64,000 nt of DNA from Fodinibacter sp038258215 (GCA_038258215.1 JBBSQC010000016.1:11844-75843); one strand, 5' to 3'. Shown: positions 24,797-35,747, counted from the stretch's first letter. Notes: generated by a model not told the origin, from the letters alone. A program made the numbers and translations.

Positions 24797-24871
24797 TGGC
24801 TGGGGTACCAGGACTCGAACCTAGAACGGATGAACCAGAATCACCAGTGTTGCCAATTACACCATACCCCA
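24797..24871 (-). tRNA. tRNA-Gln (CTG)
   Basis: 75 bases including an encoded CCA. Acceptor TGGGGTA pairs with TACCCCA. The anticodon stem GGTGA/TCATC holds loop TTCTGGT, anticodon CTG. The T arm is CTAGG-TTCGAGT-CCTGG. Unlike the neighbouring tRNA-Glu it has genomic CCA. In actinobacteria Gln-tRNA is usually made by GluRS mischarging and GatCAB amidation, so its place next to gltX fits. Confidence 0.95.
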
Positions 24872-25015
24872 TGGGGTATGCCGTCAGACCTTCCGCAAGG
24901 CGGTGGGCCATCGGGCGAACCGAGAGTTGATCCTACCGGGCGCCGTCCCGGGCCCCCAAATCGCGCCACGCGGAACCCACCCGCGTCGCGCGGGGCACCA
25001 CCCCACCTCACGACC

Positions 25016-26662
<1,647 letters not shown>

Positions 26663-26699
26663 GGTGGGCCCAGCCTAGTGACGGGCCGCAGGGGTGAGG

Positions 26700-27893
26700 T
26701 CACCCGATGTGCAGGGCGCCATCCCGGGCCGCCTCCAGCGCGGCGGCAACGGCACCGATGGAGACGACGTCGGCACCGAGCGTGGACGCGACCAGCTCTG
26801 GCGCCGGCAGGTCGAGCTCGCCCGGAAGCGCGTGTCGTGCCACCTCGAGGACCTCCTCGATCCCGCTGGCAACGGCTCCGGAGATGACGATGCGCTGCGG
26901 GTCGTAGAGGCTGCCGAAGACCCCCGCGATCCGGGAGAGCACGACCCCCGCCCGTCGGACGATGGCCCCACACTCAGGGTCGCCTTGGCGCGCGAGGCCC
27001 AGCACCACGGGAGCGGTGACGGCATTCTCAGGCAGGTTTCGCAGTGGATGGCCCGAGGGCAGGTCGCCCTGTGTGATCTGCTCACGCGCCCACGCCGCGA
27101 TCTGGTACCCGATCCCATGGGCCTCGCCGACGCCCTTGAGGTTCTTCAGCACGAGGGTCTCGCCTACGCCACCGTGCGCTCCTCTTAGGCGGTTCCCGTC
27201 GACGACGACGCCGGCACCGAACCGATCTCCGGCGAGCAGAGTGACGCTGTCCCGCAGTCCGACTGCCGCACCGAGTGCGTGCTCCGCGACCGAGGCGAGG
27301 GCTGCGTCGTTCAGGACCCGGGCGATCGGAACCCACTCGAAGAGCTCGAGCAGGTCCGGGTTCATCCGCGCCCAGAAGTCCTCTCGGTGGGCCGGCGAGC
27401 GACCCTCGCGGTCCACGGGAGCAGGGACCCCGACACAGATCGCGAGCACGTCATCACGGCCGCGGCCGGACTGGTTCAGGGCCGCCGCCACGGACTCGGA
27501 GATGAGGACCCGGCGCTCGGAGGCAGAGTCGGCGTCGACGTCCGGGGTGTCGGTGCGCGTCACGAGCGCACGACCCCGCAGGTCCGCCACCGTGGTGACG
27601 AGGTGGGCTCGCCCGGCGTCGACCCCGACCACCACCGCTGCGGCGGCGGCGAGCTCGAACCGGCGTGAGGGCCGACCATTGCGGTACTCCCCGGCAGCAC
27701 GCGCGTTCGGGAGCTCGGTGAGGAAGCCCAACGACACGAGGTCGTCGATCGCCTCGATGGTCGTCGACCGGGCCAGCCCGAGGACGGTCATGGCCTCGCC
27801 CGCGGTGAACATCCCGGCGTCCCAGGCATAGTGCAGGGCCGCATCGAGGTTCGCCCGACGCGGCACGCTCTGATCTCGAACCAGGAGTGGCAC
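26700..27893 (-). CDS. ROK family transcriptional repressor
   Basis: 397 residues. The N-terminal winged helix (about 15-65) includes AGEAMTVLGLARSTTIEAID, DLVSLGFLTELP. The ROK domain has the phosphate motif VVVGVDAGRAHLVTTV and GDRFGAGVVVDG. The zinc motif CxCGxxGCxE found in most ROK kinases and repressors is absent: the region reads GAHGGVGETLVLKNLKGVGE. It is therefore a regulator, not a kinase. Divergent from the sugar ABC operon, which it most likely represses, with a sugar as inducer. Confidence 0.9.
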   Translation of the reverse strand: MPLLVRDQSVPRRANLDAALHYAWDAGMFTAGEAMTVLGLARSTTIEAIDDLVSLGFLTELPNARAAGEYRNGRPSRRFELAAAAAVVVGVDAGRAHLVTTVADLRGRALVTRTDTPDVDADSASERRVLISESVAAALNQSGRGRDDVLAICVGVPAPVDREGRSPAHREDFWARMNPDLLELFEWVPIARVLNDAALASVAEHALGAAVGLRDSVTLLAGDRFGAGVVVDGNRLRGAHGGVGETLVLKNLKGVGEAHGIGYQIAAWAREQITQGDLPSGHPLRNLPENAVTAPVVLGLARQGDPECGAIVRRAGVVLSRIAGVFGSLYDPQRIVISGAVASGIEEVLEVARHALPGELDLPAPELVASTLGADVVSIGAVAAALEAARDGALHIG

Positions 27894-27939
27894 AGGTCTT
27901 GACCTCCGTCCCTTCCTGGTGAATTATGCATGAACACAG

Positions 27940-27956
27940 TTTATTCGCTGACTAAA
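27940..27956. promoter_or_regulatory. putative ROK-repressor operator
   Basis: TTTATTCGCTGACTAAA is an imperfect AT-rich dyad in the 113-base divergent gap between the ROK gene and the sugar ABC operon. Such sites suit a dimeric winged-helix protein. Binding is inferred from position and symmetry only. Confidence 0.4.
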
Positions 27957-28006
27957 TCTACTCGGCGAAACAACAGTTCCAATGACGGGACCGAGAGGAC
28001 GACGAC

Positions 28007-29272
28007 GTGTCGGACACCCCAGGCATCTCCAGGCGGTCGATCCTCGCGGGGGTGCCCGCTGCCGCGCTCGTGACCGGACTCACCGGCTGCGCAGGCTCGA
28101 GCGGCCGCGAACAGGTGCGGTTCTACCTCAGCAAGCCCGAGGCGATCCCCTACTTCAACGATCTCGCCGCGACGTACAACGCTGCCCAGAGCGACGTGCA
28201 GGTCATCCTCGACAGCTCGTCCAACCTGCAGGCCGGCTTCCTGCGCGGGAACCCTCCCGACCTCGGACTTCTGAACTACAACATGGAGATGTCGCGCTTC
28301 ATGGAGCGTGGAGCGCTCAGCGATCTCGGCGACATGGAGGAGGCGGGCCGCATCCGCCCTGAGCTCCAGGGGCTCGTCGACCAGTACGCCACCTACCCCG
28401 GACGCACCAGCGTGCTGCCCTACTCGGTGATGGCCGCATCGGTGATCTACAACAAGCAGATCTTCGCGGACAACGACGTCGAGGTGCCCGAGACCTGGGA
28501 CTCCTTCCTCGGCGTGTGCGACACCCTCCAAGCGGCCGGCGTCACACCCTTCTACGCCACGTTCGCGGATCCGTGGACCATCGCCCAGGGCTACTTCGAC
28601 TACACCGTCGGCGGAACCATCGACGTCGCGGACTTCTACACCCAACTCCAGAAGGAGGGCACCTCGGTGGGGCCGGACAGCGCGGTCTCCTTCCAGAAGA
28701 CCCTCGCCGAACCGGTCACCAAGATGAAGATGCTCACCGACACCTACACCAACAAGGACGCCGCCAGCCGTGGGTACGGAGACGGCAACCTGGCCTTCAG
28801 CCAGGGCGCGAGCGCCATGTACCTGCAGGGGCCGTGGGCCTTCGGCGAGATCGCCAAGACCGCCCCCGACCTCGACCTGGGCACCTTCCCCCTGCCGATG
28901 GCCGACTCCGCCGAGGCCCAGAGGGTTCGCGTCAACATCGACCTCTCCGCGTGGATCCCCGAGGACTCGCCCCGCAAGGATGCCGCGCGCGCCTTCCTCT
29001 CCTACCTCTTCCAGCCAGAGGTGATGGACGCCTACAACGCCTCCCAGCTCGGCTACGGCACGACGAGCGACTCCGCGCCCGTGACCGACCCCCGCATTCT
29101 CGGCATGAAGAAGTACTTCGACGACGCCCGCTTCTACCAGGGGCCTTCACAACAGATCCCGCCCACCATCCCGGCCCCGAACTACCTGCAGGCCATCACC
29201 GGCGGCGCCGACGTCGAGTCGACGCTTCGCACCCTCGACGCCGACTGGGCGCGCCTCGCGCTCCGTCAGTGA
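28007..29272 (+). CDS. sugar ABC transporter substrate-binding lipoprotein
   Basis: 421 residues from GTG at 28007, with GAGAGG upstream. The signal SRRSILAGVPAAALVTGLTG ends in a lipobox Cys and also carries a twin-arginine start, so export may be by Tat. The mature part is a family 1 solute-binding protein (PYSVMAASVIYNKQIFADND, GASAMYLQGPW). It would capture an oligosaccharide, probably an alpha-glucoside given the GH13 enzyme downstream. First gene of the operon, divergent from the ROK repressor. Confidence 0.92.
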   Translation: MSDTPGISRRSILAGVPAAALVTGLTGCAGSSGREQVRFYLSKPEAIPYFNDLAATYNAAQSDVQVILDSSSNLQAGFLRGNPPDLGLLNYNMEMSRFMERGALSDLGDMEEAGRIRPELQGLVDQYATYPGRTSVLPYSVMAASVIYNKQIFADNDVEVPETWDSFLGVCDTLQAAGVTPFYATFADPWTIAQGYFDYTVGGTIDVADFYTQLQKEGTSVGPDSAVSFQKTLAEPVTKMKMLTDTYTNKDAASRGYGDGNLAFSQGASAMYLQGPWAFGEIAKTAPDLDLGTFPLPMADSAEAQRVRVNIDLSAWIPEDSPRKDAARAFLSYLFQPEVMDAYNASQLGYGTTSDSAPVTDPRILGMKKYFDDARFYQGPSQQIPPTIPAPNYLQAITGGADVESTLRTLDADWARLALRQ

Positions 29273-29298
29273 CGCTCCGAGACTCCAAGGACTCCCTC

Positions 29299-30231
29299 AT
29301 GGCAACCGCAACCCCTGTGCGACAGACGAAGCCCCCCGCCGATGGCATGTCTCCCCCTCACCGGCCCCGACGGCGGCGACGGGTCGAGGGCATCTACTAC
29401 CTGTTCCTGGTTCCCGCCCTCGTGCTCTTCTCGCTGGCGATCACGTTGCCGGCCATCATGGGCATCTTCTACAGCTTCACGAACTCGATCGGGTTCGGTG
29501 ACTGGGACTTCGTCGGTCTCATCAACTACCGGGCGCTGTTCTCCGACCCCGCCATCTGGCAGAGCTATGCGTTCACCATGGGCTTCGCGGCGGTGACGGT
29601 GGTGGTGGTCAACATTCTCGCCTTCCTGCTCGCCGTCGGCCTCACGAGCAAGATCCGCTTCAAGGCGGGGCTGCGGGCGGTCTTCGTCATCCCCATGGTC
29701 ATCTCGGGAATCATCATCGCCTTCGTGTTCAACTTCCTGTTCTCCAACTCGGTGCCGGCGGCGGGCCAGTCGCTGGGCATCGGCTGGCTCAGCGAGAGCA
29801 TCCTCGCCAACCCCGACCTCGCGTGGGTCGCCATCGTCATCGTGACGGCGTGGCAGGCCATCCCGGGGACCCTCCTCATCTACATCGCCGGGTTGCTGGC
29901 GATACCCGAGGACGTGTACGAGGCGGCGGACCTCGATGGGGCGTCGAAGACCCAGGCCCTCCTGCGGATCACCGTCCCGCTCGTCGCCGGCTACATCGTC
30001 ATCAACCTGATCCTGGGCTTCAAGGGCTTCATCAACGCCTACGACATCATCGTCGGTCTGACCGACGGCGGCCCCGGTACATCCACCCGCAGCATCGCGA
30101 TGACGATCGTCACCGGGTTCAGCGGGGGCGACTACGCCTACCAGATGGCCAACGCCACGATCTTCTTCCTCATCACGATCGCCATCTCACTCATCCAACT
30201 CTCGGCAACTCGCGGACGGAGCGCTCTCTGA
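29299..30231 (+). CDS. sugar ABC transporter permease (MalF-like)
   Basis: 310 residues, six predicted membrane segments, starting with YYLFLVPALVLFSLAITLPA. The cytoplasmic EAA loop, the ATPase contact, is EDVYEAADLDGASKTQALLR. It pairs with the next gene to form the membrane channel for the substrate bound by the upstream lipoprotein. The stop overlaps the next start by one base (TGATG). Confidence 0.93.
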   Translation: MATATPVRQTKPPADGMSPPHRPRRRRRVEGIYYLFLVPALVLFSLAITLPAIMGIFYSFTNSIGFGDWDFVGLINYRALFSDPAIWQSYAFTMGFAAVTVVVVNILAFLLAVGLTSKIRFKAGLRAVFVIPMVISGIIIAFVFNFLFSNSVPAAGQSLGIGWLSESILANPDLAWVAIVIVTAWQAIPGTLLIYIAGLLAIPEDVYEAADLDGASKTQALLRITVPLVAGYIVINLILGFKGFINAYDIIVGLTDGGPGTSTRSIAMTIVTGFSGGDYAYQMANATIFFLITIAISLIQLSATRGRSAL

Positions 30232-31154
30232 TGGCAACCCAGCAATCAGCCCCGGTCGTCGAGGACATCGATACCGCCGCGACCCGCAAAGGCGGGGACG
30301 GCGACGGGCGACGGCCGGTCCTCCGCAACCGGATCGGCGGGACCAACTGGACCGCCACCCTGGTCCTCGTGGTGTGCACCCTGAGCGTGCTGGTGCCGCT
30401 CTACGTGACGGTGTCCATGGCCTTCAAGACGACAGCGCAAGCAGTGGACGGCAACGCCTTCTCACTCCCGTCGCCGATCAGCATGGATGGCTTCTCCGGG
30501 GCCTGGAGCCTGACGAACTTCCCTCGCGCGTTCACGGTCTCGGTGCTGATCACCGCCGCCTCCGTGGTCGGCTCCATCCTCCTCGCAGCGTTCGCGTCCT
30601 ACGCCATCGCGCGAAACTGGGAACGGCGCCTCTTCCGCTACTCCTTCTTCTACCTCCTCGCGGCCATGTTCATCCCCTTCCCCGTGCTCGCACTGGCCCA
30701 GATCAAGCTGACGGGCATCACCGGTCTGGACAACCCCGCAGGTGTCGCCTTCCTGCACATCATGTTCCAGCTGAGCTTCAGTGTCCTGCTCTTCACCGCG
30801 TTCCTGCGCTCGATCCCGATCGAGCTCGAGGAGAGCGCCCGCATCGACGGCGCCACGACGTGGCAGACGTTCTGGAGGCTGATCTTCCCGCTCCTGGCCC
30901 CGATGAGCGCCACCGTCGGGATCTTCGCGTTCCTCGCCGCGTGGAACGACTTCATGATGCCCTCACTCATCACGTCCGACCCCTCGCTGCAGCCGCTGCC
31001 GGTCGTCCAGAGCATCTTCCAGACGCAGTTCAGCAACAACTACAACGTGTCCTTCGCGTCCTACCTCATGGCGATGGCGCCGGCCATCGTCGTCTACCTC
31101 TTCACGCAGCGATGGGTGATGTCCGGCGTCACCCAGGGCGCAGTCAAGGGCTGA
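30231..31154 (+). CDS. sugar ABC transporter permease (MalG-like)
   Basis: 307 residues with about six membrane segments. The EAA loop reads IPIELEESARIDGATTWQTF. The N-terminal 35 residues are a charged cytoplasmic tail. It forms a heterodimer with the preceding permease. No ATP-binding subunit is encoded in the cluster, so a shared MsiK-like ATPase elsewhere must drive transport, as is common in actinomycetes. Confidence 0.93.
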   Translation: MATQQSAPVVEDIDTAATRKGGDGDGRRPVLRNRIGGTNWTATLVLVVCTLSVLVPLYVTVSMAFKTTAQAVDGNAFSLPSPISMDGFSGAWSLTNFPRAFTVSVLITAASVVGSILLAAFASYAIARNWERRLFRYSFFYLLAAMFIPFPVLALAQIKLTGITGLDNPAGVAFLHIMFQLSFSVLLFTAFLRSIPIELEESARIDGATTWQTFWRLIFPLLAPMSATVGIFAFLAAWNDFMMPSLITSDPSLQPLPVVQSIFQTQFSNNYNVSFASYLMAMAPAIVVYLFTQRWVMSGVTQGAVKG

Positions 31155-31208
31155 CCGCGACATCACGGCCATTCACCAACCGCTTTCCACGTCCGGAGAT
31201 CGAGCCTC

Positions 31209-32918
31209 GTGACCGACAACAGCCTCTCCGCCGACACCTCTGCCCCCGCCACCCAGGCGGAGTGGTGGCGTCAGGCGGTCGTCTACCAGATCTACCCCCG
31301 CAGCTTCGCCGACGACGATGGTGACGGCCTGGGTGACCTCCGCGGCATCATCACCCGCGTCGACTACCTCGCCGACCTCGGGATCGACGCCGTCTGGCTC
31401 AGCCCGTTCTACCCCTCCGCCCTCGCCGACGGAGGCTACGACGTCGCTGACTACCGCGACGTGGACCCGCGCATCGGCTCCCTCGACGACTTCGACGACT
31501 TGGTCACACTGCTCCACGCACGCGGCATCCGCATCGTCATCGACATCGTCCCGAACCACACGTCCGACCAGCACGCCTGGTTCCGGGAGGCGCTCGCCGC
31601 CGGCCACGGCTCGGAGGCTCGAAAGCGGTACATCTTCCGCGACGGGTCGGGACCAGAGCAGGTGGATCCGCCGACCGACTGGGAGTCGCTGTTCGGCGGA
31701 CCAGCCTGGGAGCCGGTGAGCGACGGCCAGTGGTACCTGCACAACTTCGCCGTCGAGCAGCCCGACCTCGACTGGACCCACGCCGACGTCCGCGCCGACT
31801 TCCTTCGCACCCTGCGCTTCTGGGCCGACCGTGGCGCCGACGGGTTCCGCATCGACGTCGCGCACATGGTCACCAAGGACCTCAGCGAGCCGCTGCCGAG
31901 CAAGGCCGAGCTGGACTCGCTCCCCATCGACGGCAAGCACCCGCTCATCGACCGCGATGACGTGCACGAGGTCTACGCCGAATGGCGCACCGTGTTCAAC
32001 GAGTACGACCCGCCACGCACCGCCGTCGCAGAGGCGTGGGTGCACCCGTCACGGTTTCCGCTCTACGCCAGCCCGGACAGCCTCGGCCAGGCCTTCAACT
32101 TCGACCTGCTCCATGCCGACTTCGACGCCGAGCAGTTCCGGAAGGTCGTGACCGAAAACCTCGACCTCGCCGCCCGCAGCGGCTCCTCGAGCACGTGGGT
32201 CCTGTCCAACCATGACGTCGTGCGACACGCCACACGCTACGGACTGCCCGGGCCACCACGCGACGCAGACGGGCACCCCACGAGCAGGCCCGGGCGAGAG
32301 TGGCTCCTCGGGGAGGCTGACGCACCCGACCGCGAGCTCGGACTGCGCCGGGCCCGGGCCGCCACCCTCTTCCTCCTGGCCCTTCCCGGCTCCGCCTACC
32401 TGTACCAGGGCGAGGAGCTCGGCCTCTACGAGGTGGACGACATTCCGGACGACTGGCGGCAGGACCCCATCTTCCACCGGAGCCCGGGGTTCGACGTCGG
32501 CCGTGACGGCTGTCGAGTCCCCCTGCCCTGGAGTGCAACTGGCCCGTCCTTGGGCTTCAGCACTGCTGCGCCGCACCTTCCGCAGCCCGTGTGGATGGCC
32601 GAGCACGCCGTCACGACCCTGGAGACGGACCCGAGCTCGACGTTGTCGCTCTACCGCCGCGCCCTGCGCCTACGGCGCCGGTTGTCGGCCGGCGAAGACC
32701 TCGCCTGGAAGGACACCGGCCGGGCCGACGTCCTGCGCTTCGCTCGCCACGGCGGTTGGGACGTCGTGACCAACTTCGGCACCGAGCCGTTCATGCTCGA
32801 GAAGTCCGAGGTCCTTCTCTCGTCCGGGCAGCGTGTCGACAGCGCCGTTCCCGGGCACACCACGGTCTGGGTCGCGCCCCTCCCCAGGGCGACCACCGCG
32901 CCTACACTCGATCCATGA
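31209..32918 (+). CDS. GH13 alpha-glucosidase
   Basis: 569 residues from GTG at 31209. Typical GH13 regions: VVYQIYPRSFADDDGDGLGD, DIVPNHTSDQHAWF, GFRIDVAH with nucleophile Asp216, VAEAW with acid/base Glu275 and LSNHDVVRH with Asp336. It has no signal peptide, so it hydrolyses alpha-1,4 or alpha-1,6 oligosaccharides inside the cell after uptake by the upstream ABC system. The last four bases overlap the start of a small membrane protein gene. Confidence 0.93.
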   Translation: MTDNSLSADTSAPATQAEWWRQAVVYQIYPRSFADDDGDGLGDLRGIITRVDYLADLGIDAVWLSPFYPSALADGGYDVADYRDVDPRIGSLDDFDDLVTLLHARGIRIVIDIVPNHTSDQHAWFREALAAGHGSEARKRYIFRDGSGPEQVDPPTDWESLFGGPAWEPVSDGQWYLHNFAVEQPDLDWTHADVRADFLRTLRFWADRGADGFRIDVAHMVTKDLSEPLPSKAELDSLPIDGKHPLIDRDDVHEVYAEWRTVFNEYDPPRTAVAEAWVHPSRFPLYASPDSLGQAFNFDLLHADFDAEQFRKVVTENLDLAARSGSSSTWVLSNHDVVRHATRYGLPGPPRDADGHPTSRPGREWLLGEADAPDRELGLRRARAATLFLLALPGSAYLYQGEELGLYEVDDIPDDWRQDPIFHRSPGFDVGRDGCRVPLPWSATGPSLGFSTAAPHLPQPVWMAEHAVTTLETDPSSTLSLYRRALRLRRRLSAGEDLAWKDTGRADVLRFARHGGWDVVTNFGTEPFMLEKSEVLLSSGQRVDSAVPGHTTVWVAPLPRATTAPTLDP

Positions 32919-33160
32919 CGGGTCGGGTGGACGCGCTCAAGGACCGGTGGCAGTCGCTCACTGACGGACAGCGCGCTGCCGTTGCGACGGTGGCGGTCCT
33001 CGACGCCTCGCTCCGGGTTGCCGCCGTCATCGATCTCGCCCGACGCCCACAGTGTGAGGTCCGTGGACCGAAGTGGCTGTGGGCGCTGTCCCTGAGCGTG
33101 GTGAACTCGCTCGGAGTCGTGCCGCTCGCCTACTTCGTGCGGGGCCGGCGCACACCCTGA
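32915..33160 (+). CDS. small membrane protein, PLDc_N-like
   Basis: 81 residues. After a basic start come two hydrophobic segments, AAVATVAVLDASLRVAAVID and WLWALSLSVVNSLGVVPLAY, separated by LARRPQCEVRGPKW and ended by FVRGRR. This matches the N-terminal domain of cardiolipin synthases (phospholipase D nuclease N-terminal) as a stand-alone protein. The ATG overlaps the GH13 stop (ATGA), and TACACT lies 6 bases before it, so it may also have its own leaderless transcript. Function unknown. Confidence 0.75.
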   Translation: MTGRVDALKDRWQSLTDGQRAAVATVAVLDASLRVAAVIDLARRPQCEVRGPKWLWALSLSVVNSLGVVPLAYFVRGRRTP

Positions 33161-33203
33161 GTCGGAGGCAGCACAACCGTGGTGGGGCCGGCCGGCGGCC
33201 GGG

Positions 33204-33974
33204 TCAGTGACGCACGAACGGGTTGCTCAGCACCCCGATGCCCTCGATCTCGACCTCGACGCGCTGCCCGGCCACCACGGGCCCGACCCCCGCCGGGGTG
33301 CCGGTGAGGATGACGTCGCCGGGCAGGAGGGTGAAGGCGGCGGAGACGTGCGCGATGAGCGCGGCCACGTCGTGCACCATGTCCTCGGTACTGCCGTCCT
33401 GCACGACCTCACCGTCCAGCGTCGTGGTGATCCGACAGGAGGCGACGTCGAGGTCGGTCTCGATCCACGGTCCGAGCGGGCAGAAGCTGTCGAAACCCTT
33501 GGCGCGTGCCCACTGCCCGTCGGAGCGCTGGAGGTCGCGGGCGGTGACGTCGTCGGCGCAGGTGTAGCCGAACACAACCGAGAGCGCGTCGCTCACGGCG
33601 ACGTCCTTGCAGAGCCGGCCGATGACCACCGCAAGCTCACCCTCGTAGTGCACCTCGGAGGTCTGGGGGGGCAGGACCACCGGGTCACCGGGGCCGACGA
33701 CCGCGGTGTTGGGAACGAGGAACATCAATGGCTCGGCGGGGGCCTCCCCCCCCATCTCACGCGCGTGCTCTGCGTAGTTCCGGCCGATGCCGATGACCTT
33801 GCTCCGCGGGATCACGGGGGCGAGCAGCCGCACCTCCTCGACGAGGTGGGTCGCCCCGGTCAGCTCGATCCGCTGGTAGAGCGGGTCGCCGGTGATCTCG
33901 GCGATCTTCTCCCCGGCCCCGTCGACCAGCCCGTATGCCGGGTCCTCACCTGTCGTGAACCTCGCGATGCGCAT
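33204..33974 (-). CDS. fumarylacetoacetate hydrolase family protein
   Basis: 256 residues. Motifs: KVIGIGRNYAEHAREMG, SEVHYEGELAVVIGR with acidic metal ligands, YTCADDVTARDLQ and LTGTPAGVGPV. Members are 2-hydroxyhepta-diene-dioate isomerases, acylpyruvases or oxaloacetate decarboxylases, all Mg-dependent. The specific substrate is not clear. In related genomes the gene sits beside gltX; here the sugar cluster has come between. No operon partner on its strand. Confidence 0.9.
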   Translation of the reverse strand: MRIARFTTGEDPAYGLVDGAGEKIAEITGDPLYQRIELTGATHLVEEVRLLAPVIPRSKVIGIGRNYAEHAREMGGEAPAEPLMFLVPNTAVVGPGDPVVLPPQTSEVHYEGELAVVIGRLCKDVAVSDALSVVFGYTCADDVTARDLQRSDGQWARAKGFDSFCPLGPWIETDLDVASCRITTTLDGEVVQDGSTEDMVHDVAALIAHVSAAFTLLPGDVILTGTPAGVGPVVAGQRVEVEIEGIGVLSNPFVRH

Positions 33975-34051
33975 GTCGGCCAGCCTAGGGTGCCCCCCGG
34001 TGCCGCGCCGACGTCGGGCGTGCGTGGTGCGGTGGCGTGCGGCACCATGTT

Positions 34052-34070
34052 AGTTAGGTTAGCCTAACTT
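34052..34070. promoter_or_regulatory. IdeR/DtxR-type iron box
   Basis: AGTTAGGTTAGCCTAACTT is a near-perfect match to the DtxR/IdeR consensus TTAGGTTAGSCTAACCTAA. It lies 32 bases before the DUF2470 start codon. With iron, IdeR would bind and repress this gene; low iron would release it. Confidence 0.85.
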
Positions 34071-34101
34071 CACTGAGGACAGCTCCTGCCGGGAGGACAC
34101 C

Positions 34102-34809
34102 GTGAGCACACCAGAGCACCGCGCGAGGACCCTCGTGGCCACGACGACGATGGTCGAGGTGGGGGTGCTGGACCAGCGGGCCGTCCTGCGCCGGCACGCG
34201 GTCGACGGCGCCGGGGCGGTCCTGTTCGATCTCGCCGACGCCGCCCCGCAGTGCGCCTCCCGAGCCAGACCCGGCACCCCCGGCCCGGTCGTGGACCTCG
34301 TCGGCACCGATGTCTCCTCCGTCCCCGGACCGGACCGCGTGCGCGGAGTCGTCCGGATGTCCGGACCGGTCGAGATCCTGCCCCTACCCCTGCGCCCCGA
34401 TCTGCGCGATCGCCTCGGGATCGCCGACGACGGGGTCGTGGGACGCCTGGTCCCGCACGCCCTGACCCTCGAGTGGCGGGTCGAGACCGACGGGGACCCC
34501 GCGCCCTCGCGCATCGGCGCCGAGGACTACGCGGCCGCTCGGGTGGATGCGCTCGGCGGATGGGAGGACGGCTGGGTGGCCCACCTCGACGCCGACCACA
34601 GCGCCGTCCTCCACACCCTCGCCACCCGACACGCGACCGTGCCGCCGGGGGCTCGGGTGCGCCCCGTCCTGGCCGACGAATTCGGCATCGTGCTCCGCGT
34701 GGTGAGCGGGCAGCTGAGGCGTGACGTGCGGGTCCCGTTCCCGCGCAGGGTGTCCTGCGGGTGCGAGGCGGTGTGGGCCCTCAACTCCCTCGTCGGCCCT
34801 GGTCGGTAA
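34102..34809 (+). CDS. DUF2470 domain protein, iron-regulated
   Basis: 235 residues from GTG at 34102 with GGGAGG 5 bases upstream. The last third (EDGWVAHLDADHSAVLHTLA) is the DUF2470 domain of HugZ-like haem utilisation proteins, including a conserved His. The first part resembles the split-barrel half of that family but is divergent. Together with the iron box directly upstream it probably handles haem or haem-derived iron in the cytoplasm. Catalysis is not established. Confidence 0.8.
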   Translation: MSTPEHRARTLVATTTMVEVGVLDQRAVLRRHAVDGAGAVLFDLADAAPQCASRARPGTPGPVVDLVGTDVSSVPGPDRVRGVVRMSGPVEILPLPLRPDLRDRLGIADDGVVGRLVPHALTLEWRVETDGDPAPSRIGAEDYAAARVDALGGWEDGWVAHLDADHSAVLHTLATRHATVPPGARVRPVLADEFGIVLRVVSGQLRRDVRVPFPRRVSCGCEAVWALNSLVGPGR

Positions 34810-34890
34810 CGAAACGCGGCGCCACCCATCACGGTGTCCGTCCGCCACCGGCGCAGCACGCAGGTGGCGGACGGACGGGGTGCGAACGGG

Positions 34891-35676
34891 TCAGACCAGG
34901 TCTGCGCACTGTCCGGTCGCGTGGCGGCCGACGACGTTGACGGCCCCTGGCACGAAACCTCCGGACACGCCGGGCGTCAGGCCCGAGCAGCTGAGGTTCC
35001 TCTTGATGGTGTTCTGGACGATGTAGACACCGGGGGCGCCGGGGTCGGGGTCGGTCAGGGCGATGTTCTTGAGTGTCACGTTCCTGCCGACATGGTTGAA
35101 CAGCACGCCCAGCCAGTCAGCGTTCTGCCCGGTGACGGTGAGGTTGTGGCCGATCATGTTGTTCTTGATCGACCAGAAGGTCGGCCCACCACCACCGGTC
35201 AGCGTGACGTTGCCCTTGACCTTGATCCCGTTCAGCGCAACGAGCACGGCCTTCCTGACCGTGACGTTCCCCTTGATCGTGATCGTGGAGTACCCCTCGG
35301 GGTCGGAAGCGCACTCATGGGCCGAGTTGCCCGTGAGCGATTCCGGCTGGCAACCCAGGCCGACGACCGATCCCGGAGCACCGGTGACGTTGCCTCCGAC
35401 GGTGATCTTCGACGGCGCGCTCTGCGCGTCGAGCACGGCACCGGCCGCTATCCACACGTTGCCGACGACCCTGATCCTGGCATCGGGCGCTACGGAACAG
35501 TCGCCCGCGACCGTGATGCGGGAGTAGTGCCCCGACGGAATCTCACCATCGGTGCACGTGTATGCCTTCGGCTTGTGCGGGCCGTGCCCGTTCGCCATCG
35601 CCGGTCCACCTGAGAGCACGAGCGCTCCCGCCGCTGCCAGGGTGCACAGCACCCTCAGCCGTACAGCCATCTTCAT
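34891..35676 (-). CDS. secreted beta-solenoid-like protein
   Basis: 261 residues. A signal peptide (MKMAVRLRVLCTLAAAGALV to AMA) is followed by a chain of short repeats with a GNV/RNV/HNL core: VVGNVWIA, VGGNVTGA, IKGNVTVR, VKGNVTLT, IGHNLTVT, VGRNVTLK, IKRNLSCS. Spacing of about 22-35 residues suggests a right-handed beta-helix. Four or more Cys could form disulfides. No catalytic motif is seen. Extracellular, perhaps an adhesin or surface layer component. Two 17-base repeats lie upstream. Confidence 0.7.
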   Translation of the reverse strand: MKMAVRLRVLCTLAAAGALVLSGGPAMANGHGPHKPKAYTCTDGEIPSGHYSRITVAGDCSVAPDARIRVVGNVWIAAGAVLDAQSAPSKITVGGNVTGAPGSVVGLGCQPESLTGNSAHECASDPEGYSTITIKGNVTVRKAVLVALNGIKVKGNVTLTGGGGPTFWSIKNNMIGHNLTVTGQNADWLGVLFNHVGRNVTLKNIALTDPDPGAPGVYIVQNTIKRNLSCSGLTPGVSGGFVPGAVNVVGRHATGQCADLV

Positions 35677-35747
35677 GAGTTTTACCCTTCTCCGGGGCCC
35701 CTGCGAGGGCCGAACGGATCTGGTCTACACCCATTCGGCCCATCCGG

